Part shown: in pieces, positions 24,841-33,442 of the stretch | Numbering within the stretch: the first letter of the stretch is position 1 | Layout: each line of letters opens with the position of its first letter | Assembly (NCBI GenBank): GCA_002162875.1 | Contig: MABA01000006.1 | Location: 1-54,367 of the forward strand | DNA from: Rhodobacterales bacterium 52_120_T64 | Lineage (GTDB): Bacteria; Pseudomonadota; Alphaproteobacteria; Rhodobacterales; Rhodobacteraceae | Length of the DNA: 54,367 bases | Direction of reading: 5' to 3' | Made by a program: the position numbers and the translations under genes | The notes under the pieces: model-generated | The model's database searches: none | Told to the model about the DNA's origin: nothing | Seen by the model: the letters and a program-made list of their open reading frames with translations, nothing else

Positions 24841-25946
24841 AACACACCCCGCATCTGGAGCCGTTCCGGTGTAACGAGACCATGCGCCAGCATCGCGTTG
24901 CACATGCGATTACTAATCATGTTTTTGGGCAAATATTTGTCGGAATTCACTAAGCCGGAGTAAAACTCCAACTGCCGCTCTAGGTTCGCGCGTGAGTCCG
25001 TCTGGCGCTCATCCCTACCTCGGTATCGTTTCGATCCCGACACCCCGTCAGGTGGACTCCTGTGGCGTACTGAGGCCCTTTCCATGGGGCGATCGAGCGC
25101 TCTGGGGCCGTCGGGAGGGACGGGGTGCTCACGTCGGGTCTCGGCGGCCACCTCGAGAATCTGCTCCTCACTCAGCCCGAGATCATCGCCCCAGCGCCGC
25201 ACGTTCGCCTTGGCGGATTCCCCCTGCCACCAGGCCGGCAAAACGCCCTTCGAATTGAAGCCCAACGCCTTGAGAATTTCACCAAAAAACTCTTCAAAAA
25301 AATCATCTCGCGCCCACGCGCGCTCCTCCTCCTCCTTTACTGGTTCCCTTAAAGGTTCTCTTACAGTGTTAGTGTCCAGATTCTGGACACGGGATTGGCC
25401 ATTTTCTGGACACGGGTCGGGCGTTTTTCTGGACACGGCTCTGTGTCCAGATTCCGGACACGGCTTTTCGCCTATATTTTTGTCCAAAGCTTTGTTTTCA
25501 TGGTGTTCTTTGCTGGCAATCCCGTGTCTGAATTCCGGACACGGCTTTTCGAGTATCTGGCCTCCTGAAGATTCGGTTTTGCCGTCTGAATCGTTGCCTG
25601 AACCACCGTCTAAATCGGCGTCTAAATCGCCGTCTGGTCCGGTGCCGGAATTTCCCGATATCGGCGTAAAATCATCCTCGAACCCGAGGAAGTATCTGGT
25701 CGACATTTGCCGCTTGGTGACGGGATCAATTCGACGCTCCCGCCTTAGAAGCTCGCAAGCTTCCAGCAGCCCCAAATGTGTGTTCAAACCCGCCCGGCTG
25801 ATCTCGCAATCATGGGCCAGACGCGCCTGTGTCGGGAAGCAGCCGTAGTCGGGATTGTGGCGATCACAGAGGTGCCAGAGCACGATCTTGGTGGTGGGTT
25901 TAAGCCCGCGCTGAATGATGGCCCAGTTGGTTCCGTGGTGGCTCAT
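24837..25946 (-). CDS. HTH replication-initiator-like protein (lambda O type) with iterons inside
   Basis: The 369-residue protein starts with a winged-helix domain: WAIIQRGLKPTTKIVLWHLCDRHNPDYGCFPTQARLAHDCEISRAGLNTHLGLLEACELL (residues 8-70), as in phage O/RepA-like initiators. A repetitive linker contains several PCPExGH-like units, encoded by DNA repeats that look like origin iterons. The C-terminal part is charged and helical. Lambda also places its origin inside the initiator gene. The next gene overlaps by four bases, as does the preceding one. Confidence 0.75.
   Translation of the reverse strand: MSHHGTNWAIIQRGLKPTTKIVLWHLCDRHNPDYGCFPTQARLAHDCEISRAGLNTHLGLLEACELLRRERRIDPVTKRQMSTRYFLGFEDDFTPISGNSGTGPDGDLDADLDGGSGNDSDGKTESSGGQILEKPCPEFRHGIASKEHHENKALDKNIGEKPCPESGHRAVSRKTPDPCPENGQSRVQNLDTNTVREPLREPVKEEEERAWARDDFFEEFFGEILKALGFNSKGVLPAWWQGESAKANVRRWGDDLGLSEEQILEVAAETRREHPVPPDGPRALDRPMERASVRHRSPPDGVSGSKRYRGRDERQTDSRANLERQLEFYSGLVNSDKYLPKNMISNRMCNAMLAHGLVTPERLQMRGVL
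25372..25544. repeat. iterons, probable replication origin within the initiator gene
   Basis: Five copies of TTC(T/C)GGACACGG start at 25381, 25404, 25427, 25452 and 25533. The first three are spaced exactly 23 bases apart and the fourth 25. Two are part of palindromes: GTGTCCAGA-T-TCTGGACAC (25372-25390, perfect) and its near copy at 25443-25461; an imperfect one lies at 25522-25544. Between copies four and five runs an A+T-rich stretch (about 25468-25510), suitable for unwinding. Confidence 0.65.
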
Positions 25947-26212
25947 GATGCACCTCCAACACAGGGAGAAGAGGCGTTGGGCGTCGTGGTAGCCAGAAGC
26001 TTCATCAAGCCCAGCGCCTCGACCCGTTCAAGGGGATCAAGGCTGTGGGCGCAGATCACCCTGCAGGCCAGAAGCACCAGCGTGTCGGGATGATGGGCTA
26101 CATCGGCGACAATGCCACGCGCCTCGGCCAGGCGATCCTCATGCCATTCCGGAGGGTGAGACTGCATAGTGCCTTCAACAGCGACCTCGGCAAGCGTCTT
26201 TGCGCCGTTCAT
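25943..26212 (-). CDS. small unknown protein of the replication operon
   Basis: This is an 89-residue acidic-to-neutral helical protein (AEARGIVADVAHHPDTLVLLACRVICAHS, ERVEALGLMKLLATTT) between the excisionase-like gene and the initiator, overlapping both by four bases. No family is recognised. The tight overlaps show it is translated as part of the leftward operon. Confidence 0.65.
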   Translation of the reverse strand: MNGAKTLAEVAVEGTMQSHPPEWHEDRLAEARGIVADVAHHPDTLVLLACRVICAHSLDPLERVEALGLMKLLATTTPNASSPCVGGAS

Positions 26213-26454
26213 CGCCGGCCACCTGCTTTTTTGGCCCGCGGCATCTCTTGTGCCTGCAGCCAGTCCTGCACGGCGCTACGGCGATAGAGCACTTTTCGCC
26301 CGGCACGCACACAAGGTGGCCCAACGCGACGGGCTTCCCAGCGCGCCAAAGTATCGACAGCTAGGCTCAATTCACCCGCCAGCTCCTTTCGACTGATCCA
26401 CCCCGCAAGCAGGGCTTTGGAGTGTTCTAGAGATGCAGTTTGCGTTCTTTTCAT
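26209..26454 (-). CDS. excisionase-like / AlpA-type HTH protein
   Basis: The frame opens at 26580, but the ATG at 26454 has AAGGGGAC upstream and gives 81 residues: MKRTQTASLEHSKALLAGWI then a MerR-like winged helix, SRKELAGELSLAVDTLARWEARRVGPPCVRAGRKVLYRRSAVQDWLQAQE. This is the pattern of Xis/AlpA DNA-binding proteins that direct excision or activate the integrase and early genes. It begins the leftward replication operon and is preceded by a repeat also found upstream of the integrase. Confidence 0.75.
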   Translation of the reverse strand: MKRTQTASLEHSKALLAGWISRKELAGELSLAVDTLARWEARRVGPPCVRAGRKVLYRRSAVQDWLQAQEMPRAKKAGGRR

Positions 26455-26524
26455 GTCTGTCCCCTTTGCAACGCCCGGGCACGGATTTGTGCGGGCTGAT
26501 GTCGGTGAACTGCACAGAGCATAT

Positions 26525-26594
26525 GAACAGGGGTGGCGGGGTGGCGTAGGGTGGCGTTCATTCGCCATCCCTCGTGCCACCCCTTATTTTATGG
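26525..26594. repeat. GGGTGGC-box element, copy 1 (upstream of excisionase-like gene)
   Basis: The element has three GGGTGGC-type boxes in a row (26530-26556), a spacer, then GTGCCACCCC as an inverted box (26574-26583) and TTTTATGG (26587-26594). A near copy lies at 28826-28896. Both precede leftward genes, so they may be operators or integrase/excisionase arm sites. Confidence 0.6.
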
Positions 26595-26769
26595 GATTTG
26601 AGGAGTTTAATAGCGGAGAGTATTAATTGATACAAACAACCGAAGGGCGAATCGCGATGTAAGTTGTGTCAAGAATAATAGTTAAACAAATGGTAAATAG
26701 ATTGCTTGTAGAATCGGGTTTGAATGACCGAATTACGGGGCAACCGATCTCATAAAATGTCGGTAGAAA

Positions 26770-26783
26770 CCGCTATTTAGCGG
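26770..26783. promoter_or_regulatory. palindrome in the 310-base divergent control region
   Basis: CCGCTA-TT-TAGCGG is a 6-base-arm palindrome about 105 bases before the rightward gene at 26889. TAGCGGAG occurs here and again near 26611, so a repressor with two sites is possible. The region 26595-26888 is A+T rich and holds no gene; it should contain the promoters of both the replication operon and the rightward gene. Confidence 0.45.
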
Positions 26784-26888
26784 AGTGTTTTGCTGTGTTC
26801 GGTGCGTTGGACCAAATATAAAAAATCGTGAACATACCTCGAGCAAAAAAGGTTGCGCGAATAAACTATACAGAAAGGCAGAGTAGGG

Positions 26889-27485
26889 ATGGGTCTACCA
26901 CCAAGGGCATATTATTCACTTTTCGAGGCAGCGGCGCGCTGGGACTGTAGCCTGTCGGATATTGCAGGCTGGGCCTCTGTCGGCCGGTTCGACATTGTTT
27001 CCGGGATCGGCCCCGCCCTGTGTGGCGAGGCGCTTCTGGCGGGGTTTGTGACTGTCTCGGTCTCTGACATCCTGCCGATGTTTCGCCGAGGCGGCACAGG
27101 TTCGTCTCATGGGCATCTGCGCCGTATAAGGGGGGTTGATGCTGAAGATTGGTCTGTCGTGACGGAGCCGGCGGGTGGGCTTGCAATCACCCTGGAGGAT
27201 CTCGTGATCATGGCTGATCAGGTTCGCCGCTTCGAGGAAGAATGCAGCCTGTTGCAACGCCCCGCTGTACACGTCGGATCAACGGCTAAATATGACTGGG
27301 ACGGTATGTATCGCGCCTTGATCCGGCGGGTGCACGATCAGGGCGTACCCTCGACGCAGGCCGCATGGGTGGGCGAAATGCAGGAATGGTTTATCGCGCG
27401 ATCAAAGAGCGGCGAAGTGCCGGACGAGCGCACCATACGCCGGCGGCTCAATCCGATCTGGAAGGCGTTGCGGGATCCCTGTTAA
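26889..27485 (+). CDS. unknown phage protein, possible regulator
   Basis: The 198-residue protein is divergent from the replication operon and convergent with the integrase, where temperate phages often carry a regulator. The N-terminus (YSLFEAAARWDCSLSDIAGWASVGRFDIVSG) resembles the first helices of a winged-helix fold. The C-terminus (STQAAWVGEMQEWFIARSKSGEVPDERTIRRRLNPIWKALR) looks like a second DNA-binding segment, similar in style to alphaproteobacterial phage proteins near the lysogeny region. I do not recognise a named family, so a repressor role is only positional inference. Confidence 0.6.
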   Translation: MGLPPRAYYSLFEAAARWDCSLSDIAGWASVGRFDIVSGIGPALCGEALLAGFVTVSVSDILPMFRRGGTGSSHGHLRRIRGVDAEDWSVVTEPAGGLAITLEDLVIMADQVRRFEEECSLLQRPAVHVGSTAKYDWDGMYRALIRRVHDQGVPSTQAAWVGEMQEWFIARSKSGEVPDERTIRRRLNPIWKALRDPC

Positions 27486-27501
27486 TACAAGCCCAACGCC
27501 G

Positions 27502-28761
27502 TTACGCGCTTTTTCGATCCTGGTCAGCATTATGCACAAGCTTTGGGCGGGGGCGGAAGGCGTCGGCAACAGCATCAACGCCCGCGCGCAGGGGTGAATC
27601 CATCAGGTGGGCGTAGCGCTGGGTTGTTTTCAATTGCGAATGACCCAGCAGTTTCCCGATCATCTCGAGCGAGGCTCCACCGCTCACCAGCAGCGACGCA
27701 AAAGTGTGGCGCAGATCGTGAATACGCACATCCTCCAGATTTGCCTCCCTCTGGATGGAGCGCCAGAAACGCCGGATCTCGATTACCGGTTGGCCGGGCA
27801 CGTCACCCGGAAACAGCCACGGGATGCCGTTTGGCACAATCAGCTGGCGTTGACGTACAATCGCGGCCACCTCGTCCGAGATCGGCAACCGGTGGACTTT
27901 GCGTTGCTTGGTGGTCGTTGCCGGTTTGGACCAGCTGCCAAGTTCCAGATTAAAATGCTCGAAACGGGCTTGGCGGACTTCGCCGACGCGCGCACCCGTC
28001 AGAAGGCACATCCGGATGATGGTGGCGGCGCGCTGATCTTCGGCGCGATCTAAGGCTTCGGCTAGTTTTCCGATTTCTTCTTTGGACAAAAAACGCTCGC
28101 GTTCATTTTCCAAGCGGCGCCGGAAGCCCGAGGCGGGATTGTCGGTCCGCCACTTCCAGCCAATCGCAAGTGTGAACATCTTTCGCAGAACCTCGCCGGT
28201 CCGGTTGGCGCGAATGGGCGTGGGTTTTGATCCCTGCAGTTTACGGGCGCGATTATTCGGTTTGGCTTTTGAGGGGCGGGCACGACCCGCAGCGATCTTG
28301 GTCAGCAGCTTTTCTACGTCCGAAGATGTAATGTCAGCAACAAGGCGATTGCCCCAGTCCGGCTCAACCAGCTTGCGTAGCATGGATTTTTGATCCGAGG
28401 CATTGGTTGGGGCCAGATGCGGGAGGTGTTCCTCGATATACCGATCAATCAGATCCTTGAAACGGGGCACATCGCGCCCCTGTTCCCGCTCTCCGAGAGG
28501 ATCAGCCCCGGCATCAATCTCGCGGCGTAGTTCCTTGGCGCGTTCCCGAGCGGCCGTTGTGCTCCACTCCGGCCAGCGTCCGATGGTCATCCGACGCTGC
28601 CGCCCGGCGCTGCGGTAATCCAGCGTAAAAGCCCGGTTGCCGGATCGGTAGATGCAAATGGCAAAGCCGCGCACCTCGGTATCGAAGATCTGGTAATCCC
28701 GTCCTTTTACGAGCGGGGCCTCCCGTACTGATTTTTCGTTTAATCGTATTCGCTTGGGCAT
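27502..28761 (-). CDS. tyrosine-type integrase
   Basis: This is a P4-like integrase of 419 residues. An N-terminal DUF4102-type arm-binding domain (KSVREAPLVKGRDYQIFDTEVRGFAICIY, MTIGRWPEWSTTAARERAKEL) is followed by a core-binding domain and a catalytic domain. The catalytic Arg is in LLTGARVGEVRQARFEH, the His-x-x-Arg in RIHDLRHTFASLLV, the second His in LGHSQLKTTQRYAHL, and the Tyr nucleophile in that last segment. The frame opens at TTG 28776, but ATG 28761 lies seven bases after GGAGGT. The probable target is the 3' end of tRNA-fMet, present at 33443. Confidence 0.93.
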   Translation of the reverse strand: MPKRIRLNEKSVREAPLVKGRDYQIFDTEVRGFAICIYRSGNRAFTLDYRSAGRQRRMTIGRWPEWSTTAARERAKELRREIDAGADPLGEREQGRDVPRFKDLIDRYIEEHLPHLAPTNASDQKSMLRKLVEPDWGNRLVADITSSDVEKLLTKIAAGRARPSKAKPNNRARKLQGSKPTPIRANRTGEVLRKMFTLAIGWKWRTDNPASGFRRRLENERERFLSKEEIGKLAEALDRAEDQRAATIIRMCLLTGARVGEVRQARFEHFNLELGSWSKPATTTKQRKVHRLPISDEVAAIVRQRQLIVPNGIPWLFPGDVPGQPVIEIRRFWRSIQREANLEDVRIHDLRHTFASLLVSGGASLEMIGKLLGHSQLKTTQRYAHLMDSPLRAGVDAVADAFRPRPKLVHNADQDRKSA

Positions 28762-28825
28762 GAGTTGCACCTCCAATCAGACATCACACAGGCGTAGATT
28801 CGCGCCTATATCAAGTGAAGCATGC

Positions 28826-28896
28826 GAGCAGGGGTGGCGGGGTGGCGCAGGGTGGCGGTGAAAGGGGGAGGGGCGTGCCACCCCTGTGTTTTATGG
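28826..28896. repeat. GGGTGGC-box element, copy 2 (upstream of integrase)
   Basis: GAGCAGGGGTGGCGGGGTGG followed by CGCAGGGTGGCG (28826-28857), then GTGCCACCCC (28875-28884) and TTTTATGG (28889-28896), repeats the element at 26525. The core boxes are nearly identical; the spacer differs. A further GCCACCC lies near 29060. Confidence 0.6.
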
Positions 28897-29367
28897 AATA
28901 CTGGTTGGTGGTTGAGGGTGCAGGTTGATCGGCGCGCATGGTTTTTGGCTGACGCGAGAAATGGCCTGCCAATTAAAAGTAGACGTTCAGAATGGAGAAA
29001 ATTGATGTCAGAACTGTCAGAAAACAACTGCTTCTTGCGGCTGCGCTTTTAGTTGAATCGCCACCCTGAAGCAGACATCCTTCCGCGCAGATTCATACCA
29101 ATGCCTAATTAGTTGATTTAGCGAGAGAAGCTGGCATTTTCTGAGTTCTTAGCGAAGCTGGCCCAATCTCGGATTTGACCAAATGACCATTCCAGGCAGG
29201 TCCGATTACTGACCTTATTACCCCTCCTGCAAATCACGTCGCAATAAAATGGAAACCTTCTATGTAAACTGCTACAAAAAAGCTTCCTATTACACGCGGG
29301 ATTTACGAAGCCCAGAACGGCAAGCCGTTGGGCAACTAGTTAACCGCTAGAAAGATCGAGTATACCG
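28897..29367. other. non-coding stretch between integrase and ATPase-S24 gene
   Basis: The A+T-rich DNA carries no convincing gene; the frame at 28822 lacks a ribosome site and overlaps the repeat. It must contain the promoter of the large ATPase gene. Confidence 0.4.
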
Positions 29368-32300
29368 ATGACCATTACGCTTTCGGAAGCTTGCACATGT
29401 TTGGTGAGCGGAACTGCCCTTTCATGGGAGGCCACAGGTGCCTACAAAGCCGGATCTATTCATCTGGATAATGCGGCGCAAAGACGCCTCTTCAAGTATC
29501 TGATTGAGCAAGATCAAGATAAAGTCTCAGGTGCTAGTGAATCTCTATTTGACGGGCTCACCGCTGCTTGGCTTGATGTGGACGTCGATCCGGCTAACGA
29601 CGGCACCAATACTGATGGACACGCGTTAAGTGGCCCGTGGCGTTTGAAAAGGATTACGGCAACAGGTTTCGGAGGTCTCAATATATCAGACGGACCAGCA
29701 TTTGAGCTTGATGTAAATTCTGAAAATTGGTGCATCGAAGGTTATAACGGTTCCGGAAAAACGTCGTTGGCCAGCATAATCTTGTGGACGTTGACCGGTT
29801 ATAGAAATCGCGAACAGGACGGCCCTTTCAAGGATATCGGGAGACGTGAAATTGTCACAAACGGCACAAAAAAAATCGGAACATGGCCACCATTGGTGAC
29901 CTATCCTCACACACCTGAAGATTTGAATAAAACGGCTCGTGTTTCTGCAACGCTTACATTTGAAGATCCGTCGGGCCTGCTGGCCACTGCAACGCGGACG
30001 ATTGAAAGCCCTGTAGAGGGCGATCCTATCGTCAACGAGAAAATCGATCCTCGGGTGATGTCTTCTCCGGAGCTAATTGAGACAGGATTATTAATGCCTG
30101 CGCGCATCGGGCATATCGGTTTTGGGACCAAAAGCCAGAGTCTTTACCAAGCTCTGAAAATGTTGACTGGATTGGACCAGCTTACGGCTATCGGCGCTGG
30201 GGCGGCTGCTTTTGGTCACGGTGCGAAACGCTTCCAAAAATACGGCCGGGATAATGGAATTGAAGGATTCAAGAAAGCATTCGTGACCTGCCTAGACCGC
30301 GCCCGTGAAGAAAGCACGAATACATCAATCGATCTTACCAAAAATTATAGACTCGGCGACAAGAATTTACTTGAGACCCTGACCGCCATTGAAGAAGCTG
30401 CCTCCGACAAAGCAGGCAAAACACTAGCGATCTTAAAGGCTGAGATTACCGACGACATTGATGTAACTAACGCCAACGATAGAAAACGTCTGAATGATGG
30501 TATTAGCAAGGCCCGAGTCTATGTTGGAGAGGGGCACAACGGGGTTCCGCTTTTCAAAGCTTGGGGGGCCTTGAAACTAGCGGGAGATGCGGGGTTCTCA
30601 GAAATTAATGAGGCCATTGAAACAGCCAAAGCCTCTCTAGAAACGGCCCTTGGATGGCATAGCAAGCAACAAAGCGATAAAAAATTAAGGCTGAAGGCCC
30701 TTGCTGCAAAATTCTTTGTTTCTGAAGGATTGCTGGAGGAGAAATCCCATTGTCCACTGTGTGAAACAAAATTTACATCTGCGGAACAGCTGGAGTTGGC
30801 TGATGAATTGGCTGGTCTCAAAGCTGACTCTGAACATGCAGAGCGTGGAATTGCAGACGCCTGTGGTGATATAGAAAGGATTTTGCTCGATCTAACTCCC
30901 GAGCCAATTAAAGTTTATTTTGATCAATTGTCGGATATGAACCCGTCAACCGCCTTTGCAACGGCCCTCAGGAAACGATTCTTTGACCAGGCGCCGTTTT
31001 GCGACGTTTTAATTGGTATTGGAGCCTTCACGGCGAGTTATGCTGATCAAAAAGCGGCTGAACTGCCAAGTTTTGAGCCTCCTCAAACGACCTTCCCCCC
31101 CAACAGTATTGTTGAAGTCGAGCGGCTTCAGGAGTTGATAGTGAAGATGGTCCGAATATCCGAGCTGACAGCTTGGTGGGGGGAGAACCGCACTGTCTTT
31201 CTCGCCGCATGGAAAGGCCTGATCGGTGAGAAGGATGCCGATAATAAATGGCCCATGGACAGTCTTGAAGGAAAATTGCAATCCCTTGAGGACGCCATCG
31301 CCGGATCGAAACCTCTCGACATAATCGCGAAACAGATGAAAGCGGCTAAGGGCGCTGCAGAGTCTTGGGCAAGCATCAATTCGGTCCAAAAAATGCGAGA
31401 AGCGATTGCGACGGCCCTAGAACCCCTCAAATCCCTGCAACAACTCGTCGAAGGAGAGACCCACCGGACTGTTGTGACGCTGGAGGACAAAGTTGCAGCA
31501 ATCCTCGATGAAATCCGCCTCAAAGACAGGCTTTCATTCGAGGGCACGGCGATGTCAAAAAAATCCGTAACGGTTGAAGGAAGTTTTGCCCTTGGCATGA
31601 AATTCGATGCAGCTCACGTTGCCAACTCCTCATGGCTGCGAGCAATATTGTGGGCATTTATTTTTGCGCTACGAGAGCAGGCGATTTCAGATTTGGGATG
31701 CAATACCTTCCCTTTGATGGTTCTGGATGATCCACAAACAACATTTGATCCAAAAAACAAGCGTAAATGGGCGACCAAAATGGTTGAGATGGCTAATTCC
31801 GACAGGGCCGACGCTGCCGGTATCCAGTTATTTCTTACAACACATGAACGACAGTTCTTCGATATTATCTGTGAGACGTGTGAGCTTGTCGGGCAGGAAG
31901 GAAAAATGGCAGGACCGACGTCCTCGACGAAGGTTGCGCATATCGTAAACGGTACATTTCTGGACCGACAATTTGCCAAGGCGAGCAAAGATGGGGATGA
32001 TGAAGAGGGGTTCCGATATGTTCTACAAGTGCGTGCATATTGCGAGGACCTTCTCAGGATTATGCTGCGCCCCGAGTCATATGAGATTAGTGGTGATACA
32101 CTTGGAAAGCTCTGTGAACTTCTTGCTAAGCTTAACAAGGACGAACTGGCGCCGTTTAATCGCGGCGTATTCGTCAAGCTCCTCAATCTCCTGAATGAGA
32201 AGCAAGTTCCGATAATAAAAGTTATCAATGCACCACACCATACCTTTGATGGAACGATTGGTTATGCCCAAGCTCAAGACGTCCAAAAATATTGGAAGGG

Positions 32301-33234
32301 ACCACTCCAGAAAGCGTTTGTGAATGCTTTCAGGCTAGCGGCTGATTTCGATGCGTATAACGGTGTATCTCGCCTTTTTGCTTGGGAGGATAACGTCATT
32401 GAGTTTCCGGATGGTCACAAAGACAAAATCAAATCTCTCGGCTTGCCTTTAACAGGCGTTGCGGCGGCGGCCGAAACGGATGGTTTGGTAGGTGATGGCC
32501 AAATCCAGATTGAAGAGTGGGACAAGTCCGAAAAGATTACGTTGTTTGCCCACAATGCCTATCGCTTGAATGCAGGAACACTTGATCCAATAGCTGGTAT
32601 TGGTGACATTATTTTGGTGCAGGATCATCCGAAGCCTCGTTCCCGTAACCTGATCGTAACGGCATTGGGTGAGAAACTCTACGCTAGACGTTTGAATGAC
32701 TCCAATAGCCATCCCGACGTAGTGATGCTTACGGCGCAGGCAACTGACCCCTACACCCTGCCCGAGCCGATTATCGCGCTTAAGAGCAATATCAGTCCAA
32801 GAAAAATTGTCGGGACGCTGTTCATGGGATCGAGTTTGGCGCCACCAAAAAACGACGGAAATGAAGTTTGTGCGGTGGACGATTTTTCAATCGTTGAAAC
32901 GCGAATGAAGAACGCGACTCTTTTCAGAGTCAAAGGCCGGAGCATGGAGCCAGTGGCGTTGGAAAATCAATACGTCATGACGATTGATGAAACGCTGGAT
33001 CAGGCGACTTTGAAACGACTTAATGGTGAGTTGGTGATCGCAGTTGATGAGGATGCTGGCGTCTATTTCAAAAGATTGCGTCTCCACGGCTCGCTAATAG
33101 TTCTCGAAAGCGCGAACTCCAGCGCGTCCACGGCGTCTGAAGTTCTGTCGCTCAGCGACAGCGCTGAGTTCAAAAAGATTCTAAACATAAAATCTGTTGT
33201 TGGGGTCTTGTTTGATTTGCCCGCATCCAACTGA
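29368..33234 (+). CDS. Rad50/SMC-like ATPase fused to tandem S24 (LexA-type) domains
   Basis: This is a 1288-residue protein. After a 90-residue N-terminal extension comes an SMC-type ATPase: Walker A IEGYNGSGKTS (residues 125-133), long helical arms with a zinc-hook-like CPLC at 462-465, Walker B MVLDDPQTTF (Asp 787/788) and the H-loop His 826 in LTTHERQF. The last 250 residues hold two LexA/CI-type peptidase folds. The second has the intact pair: Ser 1192 in VKGRSMEPV and Lys 1235 in YFKRL, 43 residues apart, as in lambda CI. The first copies the pattern with Thr 1071 (AGTLDP) and Arg 1107 (YARRL), so is likely inactive. It lies alone between integrase and attachment site, the usual place for defence cargo. 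DNA-damage or phage sensing by self-cleavage is inference. Confidence 0.82.
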   Translation: MTITLSEACTCLVSGTALSWEATGAYKAGSIHLDNAAQRRLFKYLIEQDQDKVSGASESLFDGLTAAWLDVDVDPANDGTNTDGHALSGPWRLKRITATGFGGLNISDGPAFELDVNSENWCIEGYNGSGKTSLASIILWTLTGYRNREQDGPFKDIGRREIVTNGTKKIGTWPPLVTYPHTPEDLNKTARVSATLTFEDPSGLLATATRTIESPVEGDPIVNEKIDPRVMSSPELIETGLLMPARIGHIGFGTKSQSLYQALKMLTGLDQLTAIGAGAAAFGHGAKRFQKYGRDNGIEGFKKAFVTCLDRAREESTNTSIDLTKNYRLGDKNLLETLTAIEEAASDKAGKTLAILKAEITDDIDVTNANDRKRLNDGISKARVYVGEGHNGVPLFKAWGALKLAGDAGFSEINEAIETAKASLETALGWHSKQQSDKKLRLKALAAKFFVSEGLLEEKSHCPLCETKFTSAEQLELADELAGLKADSEHAERGIADACGDIERILLDLTPEPIKVYFDQLSDMNPSTAFATALRKRFFDQAPFCDVLIGIGAFTASYADQKAAELPSFEPPQTTFPPNSIVEVERLQELIVKMVRISELTAWWGENRTVFLAAWKGLIGEKDADNKWPMDSLEGKLQSLEDAIAGSKPLDIIAKQMKAAKGAAESWASINSVQKMREAIATALEPLKSLQQLVEGETHRTVVTLEDKVAAILDEIRLKDRLSFEGTAMSKKSVTVEGSFALGMKFDAAHVANSSWLRAILWAFIFALREQAISDLGCNTFPLMVLDDPQTTFDPKNKRKWATKMVEMANSDRADAAGIQLFLTTHERQFFDIICETCELVGQEGKMAGPTSSTKVAHIVNGTFLDRQFAKASKDGDDEEGFRYVLQVRAYCEDLLRIMLRPESYEISGDTLGKLCELLAKLNKDELAPFNRGVFVKLLNLLNEKQVPIIKVINAPHHTFDGTIGYAQAQDVQKYWKGPLQKAFVNAFRLAADFDAYNGVSRLFAWEDNVIEFPDGHKDKIKSLGLPLTGVAAAAETDGLVGDGQIQIEEWDKSEKITLFAHNAYRLNAGTLDPIAGIGDIILVQDHPKPRSRNLIVTALGEKLYARRLNDSNSHPDVVMLTAQATDPYTLPEPIIALKSNISPRKIVGTLFMGSSLAPPKNDGNEVCAVDDFSIVETRMKNATLFRVKGRSMEPVALENQYVMTIDETLDQATLKRLNGELVIAVDEDAGVYFKRLRLHGSLIVLESANSSASTASEVLSLSDSAEFKKILNIKSVVGVLFDLPASN

Positions 33235-33442
33235 ACTCTAGCGCACGTGAGCATTAGATTGCACGATGGTTACTAATCAGTTCACCTCAACGCCACCTCA
33301 ACCCGCATACGCCGTTTTGGTACAGTCTACGTCGTTGAAATCCGGTGAATGTCGGCCAACGTAAGAATGGAAATCTTGTGATATCAAACGCTTGCGCTGT
33401 AAGTGATTGATATTGTTAAGTTATTGAAATCATTGCTATTTC

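Noticed and set aside
25372-25544. CRISPR array
   Set aside because: Repeats are 12 bases, unevenly spaced after the third, partly palindromic, and inside an expressed gene; iterons fit better.
26889-27485. CI-type phage repressor
   Set aside because: Position fits, but no S24 domain and no clear HTH of the CI type; kept as unknown.
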